Below are positions 1-9,164 of a stretch of DNA of 64,000 nt, piece after piece; position 1 is the first letter of the stretch; each line of letters begins with the position of its first letter. Made by a program: the position numbers and the translations under genes. The notes beneath the pieces are model-generated. The model did not search any database. It saw nothing but the letters and a program-made list of their open reading frames with translations, and had not been told where the DNA came from. The stretch is taken from contig ONMN01000006.1 in the NCBI GenBank assembly GCA_900318885.1, forward strand, positions 1 to 64,000. The letters are read 5' to 3'. Source of the DNA: an uncultured Prevotellaceae bacterium. Its GTDB lineage: Bacteria > Bacteroidota > Bacteroidia > Bacteroidales > Bacteroidaceae.

Positions 1-1218
1 AAGGGTGCTTACTTTGCAAATCCCTCTTACGTTCAGATTCACCCCACCTGTATCCCCGTTCATGGCGACAAGCAGTCTAAGCTGACGCTGATGTCTGAGT
101 CGCTGCGTAACGATGGTCGTATCTGGGTTCCTAAGAAGATTGAGGACGCTAAGGCTCTGCAGGCTGGAACCAAGCAGGGTTGGGAAATTCCTGAGGAGGA
201 TCGCGACTACTATCTGGAGCGCCGTTATCCTGCATTCGGTAACCTCGTTCCTCGTGACGTGGCCTCTCGTGCCGCTAAGGAGCGTTGCGACAAGGGCTTC
301 GGCGTGAACAACACCGGTCTGGCTGTGTTCCTCGACTTCTCTGAGTCTATCAACCGTCTGGGCATCGATATCATCATGCAGCGTTATGGTAACCTCTTCG
401 AGATGTATGAGGAGATCACCGACGTATTCCCTGGCGATGTTGCCAACGAGATCAACGGCGTGAAGTACTACAAGCCGATGATGATCTATCCCGCTATCCA
501 CTACACGATGGGTGGTATTTGGGTTGACTACGAGTTGCAGACCTCTATTCCTGGTCTGTTCGCTATCGGTGAGTGTAACTTCTCTGACCACGGTGCTAAC
601 CGTCTGGGTGCTTCTGCTCTGATGCAGGGCCTGGCCGATGGTTACTTCGTGCTGCCTTACACCATCCAGAACTATCTGGCCGATCAGGCTGTTTGGCCGA
701 AGGTTTCTACCGATCTGCCTGAGTTCGCTGAGGCTGAAAAGAAGGTGGACGCTGAACTCGACCGTCTGCTGAACATCAAGGGTAAGCGTTCTGTTGACTC
801 TATCCACAAGGAACTCGGACACATCATGTGGGAGTATGTTGGTATGGGCCGCACCGCTGAGGGCCTGAAGACAGGTCTGAAGAAGATGCACGAGCTCGAG
901 AAGGAGTTCGACACCAACCTGTTCGTTCCTGGCACTAAGGAAGGCTTGAACATCGAGCTCGACAAGGCTATCCATCTGCGTGACTTCTTCACAATGGGTC
1001 AGCTCGTCGCCTTCGACGCTCTCTCTCGTAACGAGTCTTGCGGTGGTCACTTCCGCGAGGAGTATCAGACTGAGGAAGGCGAGGCTAAGCGCGACGACGA
1101 GAACTACTTCTACGTAGGCTGCTGGGAGTACAAAGGCAAGGGCAATGAGCCCGAGCTTATCAAGGAGCCACTGGAGTACGAGGCAATCAAGGTACAGACA
1201 CGTAACTATAAGAATTAA
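1..1218 (+). CDS. frdA: Fumarate reductase/succinate dehydrogenase flavoprotein subunit, C-terminal part (5' truncated by window)
   Basis: The frame is open from base 1, so only the last 405 codons are present and the start lies outside the window. The protein is the FAD-binding catalytic subunit that interconverts fumarate and succinate. Visible family marks are the QIHPT substrate-site segment near the beginning (about bases 34-48), the HYTMGG segment (about 505-525), and the FAD-binding block [14 protein letters not shown] (about 571-612). The C-terminal helical and capping domains follow. The iron-sulfur subunit starts 5 bp after the stop, so the two are co-transcribed. In Bacteroidetes this complex normally works as a menaquinol:fumarate reductase; the cytochrome b subunit, if present, lies upstream of the window. 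Identification is very secure, but the reduction-versus-oxidation direction is inferred from lifestyle. Confidence 0.96.
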   Translation, partial: KGAYFANPSYVQIHPTCIPVHGDKQSKLTLMSESLRNDGRIWVPKKIEDAKALQAGTKQGWEIPEEDRDYYLERRYPAFGNLVPRDVASRAAKERCDKGFGVNNTGLAVFLDFSESINRLGIDIIMQRYGNLFEMYEEITDVFPGDVANEINGVKYYKPMMIYPAIHYTMGGIWVDYELQTSIPGLFAIGECNFSDHGANRLGASALMQGLADGYFVLPYTIQNYLADQAVWPKVSTDLPEFAEAEKKVDAELDRLLNIKGKRSVDSIHKELGHIMWEYVGMGRTAEGLKTGLKKMHELEKEFDTNLFVPGTKEGLNIELDKAIHLRDFFTMGQLVAFDALSRNESCGGHFREEYQTEEGEAKRDDENYFYVGCWEYKGKGNEPELIKEPLEYEAIKVQTRNYKN

Positions 1219-1223
1219 ACACT

Positions 1224-1982
1224 ATGGCAAAGAATATTTCATTCACAATAAAGTTCTGGCGCCAGAATGGCCCCAAGGACCAGGGACATTTCGATACACA
1301 CGAGATGCACGATATTCCCGATGATACCTCGTTCCTCGAGATGCTCGACATCCTGAACGAGGAGCTCATCAACGAAGGCAAGGAGCCCTTCGTATTCGAC
1401 CACGACTGCCGCGAGGGTATCTGCGGTATGTGCTCGCTCTACATAAACGGTACACCTCACGGTCTCACCGAGCGTGGTGCTACCACCTGTCAGCTGTATA
1501 TGCGCCGCTTCAATGATGGCGACGTCATCACCGTTGAGCCTTGGCGCTCAGCTGCCTTCCCTGTGATTAAGGACTGTATGGTTGACCGTGGTGCCTTCGA
1601 TAAGATTATCCAGGCAGGCGGCTATACCACTATCCGTACTGGTCAAGCTCAGGATGCCAACGCCATCCTGATTCCCAAGGAGGATGCCGACGAGGCTATG
1701 GACTGTGCATCTTGCATCGGCTGTGGTGCTTGCGTCGCAGCTTGTAAGAACGGCTCTGCCATGCTCTTCGTATCCAGCAAGGTTTCTCAGCTCGCCCTGC
1801 TTCCCCAGGGTCGCGTAGAGGCTGCACGTCGTGTGAAGAACATGATTGCCAAGATGGACGAGCTCGGCTTCGGTAACTGCACCAACACTCGCGCTTGCGA
1901 GGCCGTCTGTCCGAAGAACGAGACTATCGCCAACATCGCTCGCCTCAACCGCGAGATGATCAAGGCCAAGCTGGCTGATTAA
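1224..1982 (+). CDS. frdB: Fumarate reductase/succinate dehydrogenase iron-sulfur subunit
   Basis: This 252-residue protein carries electrons between the quinone-binding membrane anchor and the flavoprotein. An N-terminal ferredoxin-like domain holds a [2Fe-2S] cluster through Cys62, Cys67, Cys70 and Cys89. The C-terminal domain has the motif [14 protein letters not shown] (Cys161 to Cys174) and a second set at Cys219, Cys225 and Cys229, which together ligate the [4Fe-4S] and [3Fe-4S] clusters. The length is normal for the family. It starts 5 bp after the flavoprotein stop and is followed by a strong terminator hairpin at 2041-2074, so it is the last gene of the operon. No missing ligand is seen. 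Confidence 0.97.
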   Translation: MAKNISFTIKFWRQNGPKDQGHFDTHEMHDIPDDTSFLEMLDILNEELINEGKEPFVFDHDCREGICGMCSLYINGTPHGLTERGATTCQLYMRRFNDGDVITVEPWRSAAFPVIKDCMVDRGAFDKIIQAGGYTTIRTGQAQDANAILIPKEDADEAMDCASCIGCGACVAACKNGSAMLFVSSKVSQLALLPQGRVEAARRVKNMIAKMDELGFGNCTNTRACEAVCPKNETIANIARLNREMIKAKLAD

Positions 1983-2040
1983 AAGGTGTATTTTAGTCAA
2001 GGCTTTCAGGCAGACTAATCGCACGTACATTATTATTATA

Positions 2041-2074
2041 AGAGCGCCGCATATCTCCTGCGGTGCTCTTTTTG
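2041..2074 (+). terminator. Rho-independent terminator after frdB
   Basis: A 10-bp stem (2041-2050 with 2060-2069, one G-T pair) encloses a 9-base loop and is followed by a run of five T. It closes the fumarate reductase operon. The rest of the gap up to about 2280 holds no gene that I can support. Confidence 0.9.
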
Positions 2075-2283
2075 TTGATGGGACATGAATATTTAACTCT
2101 TTCGTGCACGGCATGAGCACAATGTTTCGATGGAAAAGGTGTCTTCAGTTGCAACAGGAAGCTACCGCCTAAGTAATTGTGGCAATACTATCGGAGTAAG
2201 CGGAAATACTTTTGGAGTATTTGAAATTTCGTTCGGAGTATTGCATTTTAGTGTCAGTAAATAACAATTTTCTCATAGAAATA

Positions 2284-2315
2284 TTTGTTTTATCGACGGA
2301 AAAGTTGTACTTTTG
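2284..2315 (+). promoter_or_regulatory. Bacteroidetes-type promoter of the AraC-family gene
   Basis: TTTG at 2284-2287, a 20-bp spacer, and TACTTTTG at 2308-2315 match the -33/-7 pattern of the Bacteroidetes housekeeping sigma factor. The 38 bp from 2281 closely resemble the promoters of xpt and bcp in this window. Confidence 0.8.
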
Positions 2316-2349
2316 CAGTAGTTTTACGAGATAGGACTAAATATTTAAT

Positions 2350-3480
2350 ATGTACGACCAACAGCAAGTCTTTTCAGATTCACTTTACGTAATGGTCTAT
2401 GGCGGGTCAATGGTATTTGCGCTCATTGCCTGCATCTATTTGTTGTTCCGTCGTAGCAATGCTATTGCGCCTGAGGTTACGCCTCCTCTGCGACTGCGTC
2501 GTTGGGTTGCTGCTTTCTTTGCGATTATGGTGATGAGCCATATATCGTGGTTCGTGTTAGTCAAGTACAGTCTCCTCTTTGGCAATCCTTTGATAAATCT
2601 CATCGTGGCTGCGGGGCTTGACTGCGTGGTACTGATACCTTTTATAATGGGTATGCTGCTCGCCATGTTGCAAGACCGTCGTCGCCCGCTCTGGCCTTTT
2701 GTCTTTGCCTCGTTGCCTGTTGCAGCCTTATTTGTAGTGATTGCATATCGTCATGACTTAGTCCTTGTGTCCTGGGTGCAAGGCTATTTCATGTTGATAA
2801 CCATTGTTATATTTATATATATGGCGTATGCGGTTAGGCAGTATAGTCTATGGCTCCGCCATAATTATGCCGATTTGGAGCATAAGGAGGTATGGCAGAG
2901 TTTTCTGATACTGGCTTTCTGTCTGATAGTTCTTAGTTTTTACGTGTACTCTAGTAGCGGCATGACTTACGAGTATGTCCTACAAACGTTCGATTATTTG
3001 TTTGTCGTTATTTTGCTTTGGCGTGTGGAGACGTTGCAGGCTTTGGATAACAATGATGACAACGATGACATCACTGAGGCAACGGGCTTGGAGGAGGTGA
3101 TAGTCTTACATTCCAGTGCGTCCCAGACCACCATTCCTGGCAACATCGGATTATTGTTGGAGCAGTATTGCGAGGGTGGACAACTCTACTTGCGGAAAGA
3201 CATCACACTCAGTGAACTCAGCAAGGCCATCGGTACCAACCGTTATTATCTCAGCCTATATTTTACACGACAGGATACCACCTACAATGCCTATATTAAT
3301 GGTCTGCGCATCCAGCACTTCGTGCGACTCTACCAAGAGGCTGTTGCTGCTGATCGCTCTTTCACTGCTCAGCAATTGGCTCAGGAGAGTGGCTTCAGGA
3401 GCTATAGCACTTTTGCTACAGCTTTCAAGCAGCGTATGGGTCAGACGGTCATGAAGTGGATGCGTAATGTTGAAAAGTAA
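2350..3480 (+). CDS. Membrane-anchored AraC-family transcriptional regulator
   Basis: The 376-residue protein has two parts. The first roughly 230 residues contain about six or seven hydrophobic helices separated by short polar loops, consistent with an integral membrane sensor module. After an acidic Asp/Asn-rich linker (about 235-245) comes a C-terminal AraC-type domain (about 270-376) with two helix-turn-helix units; the second includes FTAQQLAQESGFRSYSTFAT, a good match to the family signature. Regulators with this layout are common in Bacteroidales. The gene has its own promoter and is monocistronic by spacing. The next gene, a sensor-kinase-like TPR protein, starts 211 bp downstream on the same strand and might work in the same pathway; that link is inferred only from position. 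The signal and target genes are unknown. Confidence 0.85.
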   Translation: MYDQQQVFSDSLYVMVYGGSMVFALIACIYLLFRRSNAIAPEVTPPLRLRRWVAAFFAIMVMSHISWFVLVKYSLLFGNPLINLIVAAGLDCVVLIPFIMGMLLAMLQDRRRPLWPFVFASLPVAALFVVIAYRHDLVLVSWVQGYFMLITIVIFIYMAYAVRQYSLWLRHNYADLEHKEVWQSFLILAFCLIVLSFYVYSSSGMTYEYVLQTFDYLFVVILLWRVETLQALDNNDDNDDITEATGLEEVIVLHSSASQTTIPGNIGLLLEQYCEGGQLYLRKDITLSELSKAIGTNRYYLSLYFTRQDTTYNAYINGLRIQHFVRLYQEAVAADRSFTAQQLAQESGFRSYSTFATAFKQRMGQTVMKWMRNVEK

Positions 3481-3585
3481 CCCCATAAACTAGTGGCGAT
3501 GGATTGTATTTCATCTTGCTATTCACAGAATATGCAAAAATAGTCTCAGAATATGCAAAATCTGATGTAAAGGGCTTCTTGAAGG

Positions 3586-3616
3586 TTGCGCTTCCCAAAT
3601 TTTTTTGTTATCTTTG
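3586..3616 (+). promoter_or_regulatory. Promoter of the TPR kinase-like gene
   Basis: TTG at 3586-3588, a 20-bp spacer and TATCTTTG at 3609-3616 form a Bacteroidetes -33/-7 pair. The leader to the ATG is about 70 nt. Confidence 0.65.
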
Positions 3617-3691
3617 CCTCGCTTTTCCGACTATGAATTCGAAAATGGGCAAGCGATTAGACAACTGTAGCAAAAATCATAATATATAAGG

Positions 3692-5701
3692 ATGAAAAAG
3701 TTTTTATTTATAGCGGCCATATTGATGGTAGGTATAACGCTCACTGCCCGTCAGAAGCCTGCCGACCAGAAGCAGCAACCCCAGGAACAAGAGCAGGCCA
3801 TGGTACAGCGCCTTTATGAGACGCAAGTCAGTGGCAGCGATTCAGACTTCTACGAAGCTCACGAGGCATTCATGGAGTATCTGGAGGGGCGCAAGGACTG
3901 GGAAAAATACTATCGTACGTGGATGGGCCGTGTTATCTATAATGTGAACCACAGGTACTTCCATCGTGCCTTCGCCGATATTAACTACATTACAGACGAT
4001 ATCGAGGAGCGCCATCAAGAGCGTTATCTCTATATTGCCAACATGTCATTAGGTTTTTTCTATAACGGTCGCAACCAGCCTGAGATGGGTGAGAAGTTCT
4101 TCCGACGCGCCTTGCAGGGCATCGATGTCGAGAAGGACCCTGTGTCGGTATTCAATTCCTACCTCTCTATAGCGCAGTCGCTTAGTTTTAAGCGTCCCGC
4201 CGAGGCGATGGCATGTCTTGACAGCCTGCCTCAGCAGATGCTCGAGAACCCGATGTACGAGAGTGGTGTGCTGGGCTACCGTTGCATCATCGCTAACAAG
4301 ATGAGGGACTACGAGGCCTTTGAGCGTTATTTCACCAAGTATGACAGCATTCGCCACAATCAGCCAGAACAGTTCAATGCGACAAACCTCCAGCAAGTGA
4401 TGGTCTGTCATAGTCTTATACGGAAAGACTACCAGAGTGCCCTTGCCTGGTGCGACTCTATTGATGTGCCCTTGACAGCTACAGAGCTACGCATCAATGT
4501 CTATGAGCAGATGGGCGACTGGAAGCAGGCCTTTCGTGCCTCAGAACTGAAGGACAGCCTTCAACTCATTGCCGAGCGCGAAGCGCTGGAGTTGCATATG
4601 ACTGATATGGCACGTGACATCGACCAGCTTCAGGCAGAGCAGGAAAAGGCAAAAATACGATATGTGCAATTGCTGGTAGTGGGACTGATGGCATCGACTA
4701 TCATTGGTTTGCTCATCGGCATGCTTGTTTTTCGGCACAAGAAGAATCGCCGATTGAGTGAGCAGTTCCTTCAGTTGCAGGAGTCACGCAGACGTACTGA
4801 GGCTGGACAGGCCATCCGTCGTGCCTTTGTCACTACGATACAGGAGAAGTTGAAGTCGCCCATCAATGTGCTGAGAGGCTATGCTCGTATTTTCAACAAT
4901 CCTGATTTTATCCTGAATCCGGATGAACGCCCCAAGCGCTACAACGACATCCTCACTGCTGCCCGTACCATAGAGTCGCTGATGGATCCTGTGCTCGACT
5001 CCTATGCCAGGGGAACAGTCGGCATCTCCGACGAGGAGAAGCTGGTGTGTATGGATGCCCTTCGCTCCCCACTGATTACCTTGATCAACACGTCGGAGGT
5101 GATTATCGATGGGAACGGATTGATTCCACACGATGAATATATGCAGTTGCGAGCCAGCGTTTGCCGCGATGCCTACCGTGTGGCCACCTCTGCCCATCAG
5201 CTTATCCTGTTCAGTATCTATAACGACGATATCCCCTCACCTAAGCCAGACAGAATAGGGCTCAACGAAGAGGTGCACTCCATCCTGAACAGTTACGACC
5301 TGCACCCCTCGGCTGTAGAAAAGCAGCGCGTGCTGACCACAGAGTTTAAGACTGAGGTGGATGACGACGTGATGGTGAATACCAACCCCTTGTTGCAGGA
5401 GCTGCTGAACTGCCTGCTCGACAATGCTGACAAGTATGCCACTGGCGGTACTGTGCTGATGAGTTGTCATGCCAATGCAGACGGTACTTATGCCATATCA
5501 GTCAGCAATGAAGGTCCGGTTATTCCTGCCTCAGATGCAGAACGCATCTTCGACCCCTTCGTCCGTCTCTCGCCTGATGAACACAGCCTGGGCATTGGTC
5601 TGCCTCTGGCCCGTCGCCTTGCCATCTCAATGGGTTACGACCTCTTCCTCGACCTGACGTATACCGGAGGTACTCGTTTCGTTGTTTCGGGCATCGCCTA
5701 A
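3692..5701 (+). CDS. TPR-containing sensor histidine kinase-like protein lacking the phospho-acceptor His
   Basis: The 669-residue protein has an N-terminal signal peptide, a long periplasmic helical region of TPR-like repeats (about 30-310), one membrane helix (about 326-348), a short coiled coil, and a cytoplasmic kinase-like module. The ATP-binding part is recognisable: N box with Asn578 in LLDNADKYA, a G1-like SNEGPVI segment, and the G2 box GIGLPLARRL from about residue 634. The dimerisation helix, however, reads IQEKLKSPI where active kinases read roughly ISHELRTPL, so the phospho-acceptor His is replaced by Glu385. The G1 Asp is also replaced by Asn. It is therefore probably not a conventional autokinase and may act as an ATP-binding regulator or scaffold. 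It follows a membrane AraC-type gene. The fold call is firm; function is open. Confidence 0.8.
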   Translation: MKKFLFIAAILMVGITLTARQKPADQKQQPQEQEQAMVQRLYETQVSGSDSDFYEAHEAFMEYLEGRKDWEKYYRTWMGRVIYNVNHRYFHRAFADINYITDDIEERHQERYLYIANMSLGFFYNGRNQPEMGEKFFRRALQGIDVEKDPVSVFNSYLSIAQSLSFKRPAEAMACLDSLPQQMLENPMYESGVLGYRCIIANKMRDYEAFERYFTKYDSIRHNQPEQFNATNLQQVMVCHSLIRKDYQSALAWCDSIDVPLTATELRINVYEQMGDWKQAFRASELKDSLQLIAEREALELHMTDMARDIDQLQAEQEKAKIRYVQLLVVGLMASTIIGLLIGMLVFRHKKNRRLSEQFLQLQESRRRTEAGQAIRRAFVTTIQEKLKSPINVLRGYARIFNNPDFILNPDERPKRYNDILTAARTIESLMDPVLDSYARGTVGISDEEKLVCMDALRSPLITLINTSEVIIDGNGLIPHDEYMQLRASVCRDAYRVATSAHQLILFSIYNDDIPSPKPDRIGLNEEVHSILNSYDLHPSAVEKQRVLTTEFKTEVDDDVMVNTNPLLQELLNCLLDNADKYATGGTVLMSCHANADGTYAISVSNEGPVIPASDAERIFDPFVRLSPDEHSLGIGLPLARRLAISMGYDLFLDLTYTGGTRFVVSGIA

Positions 5702-5735
5702 TGGTGCAGACCAGACGAGTTTTGGGAAAGTGAGT

Positions 5736-6887
5736 CTAATGTTTATGTAGTTTGTCGACGATGACGGCGAGGGCGCCGTCGCCAGTGACATTGCAGGCGG
5801 TGCCGAAGGAGTCCATTGCGATATAGAGGGCGATGATGAGAGCCTGAGCATCAGGACTGAAGCCCAGCACGCCAGCCATTGGTCCCAAGGCAGCCATCAC
5901 AGCTCCGCCAGGTACACCAGGAGCAGCAACCATACAGACACCTAGAAGCATGATGAAATGGAGAAATAGCGGAAAGTCGTGAGGCAGTCCGCCGATGAGG
6001 CATACAGTGAGTGCGCAGCAAGTGATCTTCATCATTGAGCCCGACAGGTGGATGGTGGCACAAAGCGGTACGCAAAAACTTGCGATTTCATCGCTCACAC
6101 CGTTCTTTTTTGTTTGCCGCAGGGTGACGGGTATCGTGGCAGCACTCGACGAGGTGCCTAAAGCGGTGAAATAGGCTGGCAGCATGTTCATCAGCAGACG
6201 TAGCGGATTCTTCCTCGAAAGCCCTCCGGCAATTAGGAATTCATACGTGAGGATAACGATATGCAGCACAAAAATAATACAGATGATCTTGGCAAACACT
6301 GCGATGATGTGATAGGCCTCGCCTGTAAAGGTCATGCCGAGGAAGATACCGAAGATATAGAGCGGCAGGAGTGGGATGATGGCCACTTGGATGGTCTTCT
6401 CGATGATAGTGCGGAACTCCGAGAAGCCTTTCTTCAGCGCTGGGGAGTCAGTATAAGCAACACCGATGCCCACGACAAAAGAACTCACCAATGCTGCCAT
6501 CACATCGAGTATGGCAGGAATATTCAGTTGGAAGTAGGGTACCAGCGCATCTGCTTTCTCTATCGCTGCCGTTGAGGCCTCCGTGTCTATCAGCATCGGA
6601 AAGAGCATCGTACCTGTAGCGAAAGCCAACAGTCCGGCGATGATGGTGTCGGCATAAGCCAGTCCGACTGTCAGCAGCAACAACCGGCCTGCAGCCTTTC
6701 CGATATCGGCAATGGCAGGCGTCACCAGTCCTATAATGATAAGTGGAATCAGGAAACCTAGAAATTGGCTGAACACATAGTTGAACGTCACAAATACGCG
6801 CACCCATCCCTCAGGTAGCACGTTTCCAATCAGTATCCCCATAACGATGGCGATGATGATGCGTGGCAATAATCCCAATTTCTTCAT
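5736..6887 (-). CDS. Dicarboxylate/amino acid:cation symporter (DAACS family)
   Basis: This 383-residue membrane protein belongs to the GltP/SstT-type sodium- or proton-coupled symporters that import glutamate, serine/threonine or C4-dicarboxylates. The family signature is clear: the serine-rich re-entrant loop GTSSSAATIPVTLRQ, followed by CVPLCATIHLSGSMMK and, near the C terminus, DSFGTACNVTGDGALAVIVD, which supplies cation and substrate ligands. Eight or so hydrophobic segments are visible. I place the start at the ATG whose first base is 6887 (MKKLGLLP); the longer frame begins at a TTG that lies inside the -7 promoter element and cannot be transcribed as a start. The leader is then only about 4 to 6 nt. 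Substrate cannot be assigned from sequence alone. Confidence 0.92.
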   Translation of the reverse strand: MKKLGLLPRIIIAIVMGILIGNVLPEGWVRVFVTFNYVFSQFLGFLIPLIIIGLVTPAIADIGKAAGRLLLLTVGLAYADTIIAGLLAFATGTMLFPMLIDTEASTAAIEKADALVPYFQLNIPAILDVMAALVSSFVVGIGVAYTDSPALKKGFSEFRTIIEKTIQVAIIPLLPLYIFGIFLGMTFTGEAYHIIAVFAKIICIIFVLHIVILTYEFLIAGGLSRKNPLRLLMNMLPAYFTALGTSSSAATIPVTLRQTKKNGVSDEIASFCVPLCATIHLSGSMMKITCCALTVCLIGGLPHDFPLFLHFIMLLGVCMVAAPGVPGGAVMAALGPMAGVLGFSPDAQALIIALYIAMDSFGTACNVTGDGALAVIVDKLHKH

Positions 6888-6896
6888 ATTCTGTTG

Positions 6897-6904
6897 CAAA
6901 GATA
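6897..6904 (-). promoter_or_regulatory. -7 element of the symporter promoter
   Basis: TATCTTTG reads on the minus strand from 6904 to 6897. With the usual distance to the transcription start the mRNA would begin about 4 to 6 nt before the ATG at 6887, a nearly leaderless message. No convincing -33 TTTG was found. Confidence 0.6.
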
Positions 6905-6946
6905 ATGTTTTTCTTCGTATCTTGGCTTTTTATTTAAGAAAAATTG

Positions 6947-6954
6947 TACCTTTG
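6947..6954 (+). promoter_or_regulatory. -7 element of the first DMT transporter promoter
   Basis: TACCTTTG lies at 6947-6954, with a possible TTG -33 element at 6922-6924 (22-bp spacing). It is divergent from the symporter promoter. The leader contains a possible 13-codon reading frame (6976-7017) of unknown significance. Confidence 0.6.
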
Positions 6955-7042
6955 CAGCCAAAATAGTGGAATGATATGAACATTAAGTTACACACTCCCC
7001 AGAAGAAACAAGATTAGATACCAGACCATATAGAACTAGACA

Positions 7043-7975
7043 ATGACATATTTAGGCGAACTGATTTCAATCGGTGTGGCGTTTTCGTGGACTGCGACGG
7101 CGTTGCTGAGCGAGTTTGGCAGCAAGCGATTGGGTAATCTCACGTTGAATGTTTTGAGAATGGCGCTGGCGTTGATATTCTCGTTGGTGCTCTTTGGCGT
7201 AGTGACGGGGAATCCCTTGCCTGTTGGCGTATCAGGAGAAGCCTGTGGCTGGATGCTGTTATCAGGACTGGTGGGCTACGTCATTGGCGACTTCTGCCTC
7301 TTTCAATGCTATATTATTATAGGTTCGCGCTATGGCCAGCTCTTTATGACGTTGGCTCCGCTGTCGGCAGCCCTGATGGCTTGGGTGACGCTGGGGCAAC
7401 AGATGACGGCGATGAGTATCGTAGCCATGTTGGTGACGCTTTTCGGCATAAGTATCTCCGTGCTTGGCCGAGGTGAGCATCATAAGGTTTCGCTGAAACT
7501 ACCTCTCAACGGCGTGCTCTATGCCATCGGTGCAGCTGTATGCCAAGGTGTGGGATTGGTATTGAGCAAGATAGGTATGGATCATTACGACGTGGCCGCT
7601 TTAGCGGAGATGGATGTACCTGAATGGTTAGTACCCTTCAGCGCTAATTTCTACCGTTGCATTGCGGGTATCATAGGTTTCACCTTATTATTATATTATC
7701 GCAATGGAATGGCCCCTTTACGCGAGGCTATGCACGACAGGAAAGGACTTACCGTTGCTACGGCTACCACTATCTTCGGACCTTTCGTGGGTGTCGGCTT
7801 CTCGCTGATGGCAGTACAATATACGGCAGCAGGTATCGCCTCTACGCTGATGGCTATGACGCCCATCATCATCCTTCTGCCCTCGTATTGGCTCTTCCAT
7901 GAGAAGATTACCTGGAAAGCTATTGTTGGCGCCTTCATCTCCGTCATTGGCGTCAGCTTGTTCTTTTTAGGCTGA
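7043..7975 (+). CDS. DMT-superfamily transporter (EamA type)
   Basis: The 310-residue protein is a ten-helix drug/metabolite transporter built from two EamA repeats. The first spans about residues 1-140, ending in a conserved helix around VAMLVTLFGISISVLG; the second spans about 155-310 and ends in IVGAFISVIGVSLFFLG, the typical EamA repeat terminus. Substrates of this family include amino acids, nucleotide sugars and other metabolites, and the direction is usually export; nothing here identifies the cargo. A shortened relic of the 3' end of this gene occurs at 11612-11665, next to a second copy of the following lipoprotein's leader. That indicates that this gene and the next were once duplicated as a pair. 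Confidence 0.9.
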   Translation: MTYLGELISIGVAFSWTATALLSEFGSKRLGNLTLNVLRMALALIFSLVLFGVVTGNPLPVGVSGEACGWMLLSGLVGYVIGDFCLFQCYIIIGSRYGQLFMTLAPLSAALMAWVTLGQQMTAMSIVAMLVTLFGISISVLGRGEHHKVSLKLPLNGVLYAIGAAVCQGVGLVLSKIGMDHYDVAALAEMDVPEWLVPFSANFYRCIAGIIGFTLLLYYRNGMAPLREAMHDRKGLTVATATTIFGPFVGVGFSLMAVQYTAAGIASTLMAMTPIIILLPSYWLFHEKITWKAIVGAFISVIGVSLFFLG

Positions 7976-8072
7976 AGGCTTTCTTTTTCACGCGCAAATG
8001 TCTTCTGACTTTCAAACGTAGTCCTATCCATAGCTTTCTGTTAGCAAAATTACAACCTTTTTCATTACTTCA

Positions 8073-8103
8073 TTTGTTTATTCGGAAATAATTCGTATAT
8101 TTG
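8073..8103 (+). promoter_or_regulatory. Promoter of the BACON-type lipoprotein
   Basis: TTTG at 8073-8076, a 19-bp spacer and TATATTTG at 8096-8103 form a well-spaced Bacteroidetes promoter. Confidence 0.75.
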
Positions 8104-8162
8104 CGGTCAGAAATACAATTAACAGGAAGTTGAACCCTTTTAAAAACGAATCAAATAGAGAT

Positions 8163-8594
8163 ATGAAAACAATGAAATGCTGGAGAAACATCCTCGTGAT
8201 GACTGCTGCCATACTCTCCCTCGCCTCTTGCGATAGCGACAATAAGGAAGGCGCCTGGGACTCAATGATCTGGGAGGCAGAGGCGCAGGTACAAAAGACA
8301 GACGGAATCTATTATGTCCCCACCGATGGAGGCACGATTACGTTTACCTGCTACAACTATTCGGCCCCATGGATAGAGAATGCAGAGTCTGGAGGTAACT
8401 ACTATTTTCCGCCTCGAGAGGATAATAATTTTCACACCATAACGGCAGATTGGTTCAAGGCGGAGATAGTCGGGAATAAACTCAGTGTGACCTTTGATTC
8501 CAATGGCAACGATCAGGCGCGCCCCCTCACACTAGAAGTTACAGCCGGAGATATCTTCTACACCTTCAGATTCGAGCAATCCGCAAAGCAATAA
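8163..8594 (+). CDS. Small lipoprotein with a BACON-like domain
   Basis: The reading frame can be extended upstream to a TTG at 8130, but the ATG at 8163 (MKTMKCWRN) begins a proper lipoprotein signal peptide with the lipobox LASC, giving about 143 residues. The mature part (about 45-143) has the marks of a BACON domain: a Trp in ADWFKAEI, alternating beta-strands, an Arg before a strand (ARPLTLEV), and a Gln near the C terminus (FRFEQSA). BACON domains usually sit at the N terminus of surface glycan-binding or protease proteins and may bind mucin or carbohydrate; here the domain stands alone. The first 25 codons and the upstream bases are nearly the same as in the lipoprotein at 11785, although the mature parts are unrelated. 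Confidence 0.75.
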   Translation: MKTMKCWRNILVMTAAILSLASCDSDNKEGAWDSMIWEAEAQVQKTDGIYYVPTDGGTITFTCYNYSAPWIENAESGGNYYFPPREDNNFHTITADWFKAEIVGNKLSVTFDSNGNDQARPLTLEVTAGDIFYTFRFEQSAKQ

Positions 8595-8667
8595 GATGGA
8601 ATAGATAGAACGGCTCTGGAAATAAGTGATAAAATTGCCGTTTGTGTAAAATGATGTAATTGTTTTC

Positions 8668-8698
8668 TTGCAGCAATCAGCGACTTTTACTACTTTTG
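8668..8698 (+). promoter_or_regulatory. Promoter of the TonB-domain/TPR operon
   Basis: TTG at 8668-8670, a 20-bp spacer and TACTTTTG at 8691-8698 precede the ATG at 8754. Confidence 0.7.
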
Positions 8699-8753
8699 CA
8701 AGCGAAAGTCCGGACAACTTTGTATCGATTAACAATTAAAAAAGTAAGAAACA

Positions 8754-9164
8754 ATGAAAAGACTTATTATTATGTCGCTGATGGCAACATGTTGCCTCAC
8801 GACCGTACTGGCACAAAAGACAGTAGTATCGCAGAAGGACCAAAAAGAAGATCCCTTCAATGTGGTAGAAGACATGCCCGCGTTCCCTGGTGGTATGGAG
8901 GCGATGATTCAGTTTATAAGCAGTAACATCAAGTATCCTGCCGATGCCAAGAAACAGAAGGTTGACGGACGTGTGCTGGTAAAGTTCGTGGTAGAGAAAG
9001 ATGGCAGTATCACGGAGGTAAAGGTCATTAAACCAGCTTTCCCTTCACTTGATGCTGAGGCCATTCGTGTGGTCAAGGCAATGCCGAAATGGAAGCCTGG
9101 CTATCAAAATGGCCAAGCCGTACGCGTACAATTTGCTATGCCTATTAACTTCAGTTTGAAATGA
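8754..9164 (+). CDS. Periplasmic TonB C-terminal domain protein
   Basis: The 136-residue protein has a cleavable signal peptide (residues 1 to about 20) followed by a single TonB C-terminal domain. Diagnostic features are the FPGG segment, NIKYPADAKK, the strand GRVLVKFVVEKDGSI, and the tail MPKWKPGYQNGQAVRVQF. Unlike a classical TonB it has neither an uncleaved membrane anchor nor a Pro-rich spacer. It therefore may not energise receptors itself; in Bacteroidetes such free-standing domains are common and of uncertain role. Its stop overlaps the start of the next gene by 4 bp (ATGA), so the two are translationally coupled. Confidence 0.88.
   Translation: MKRLIIMSLMATCCLTTVLAQKTVVSQKDQKEDPFNVVEDMPAFPGGMEAMIQFISSNIKYPADAKKQKVDGRVLVKFVVEKDGSITEVKVIKPAFPSLDAEAIRVVKAMPKWKPGYQNGQAVRVQFAMPINFSLK

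Noticed and set aside
3504..3689. 61-codon plus-strand frame before the TPR kinase-like gene
   Set aside because: It spans the promoter of the next gene and has no ribosome-binding site or recognisable sequence.
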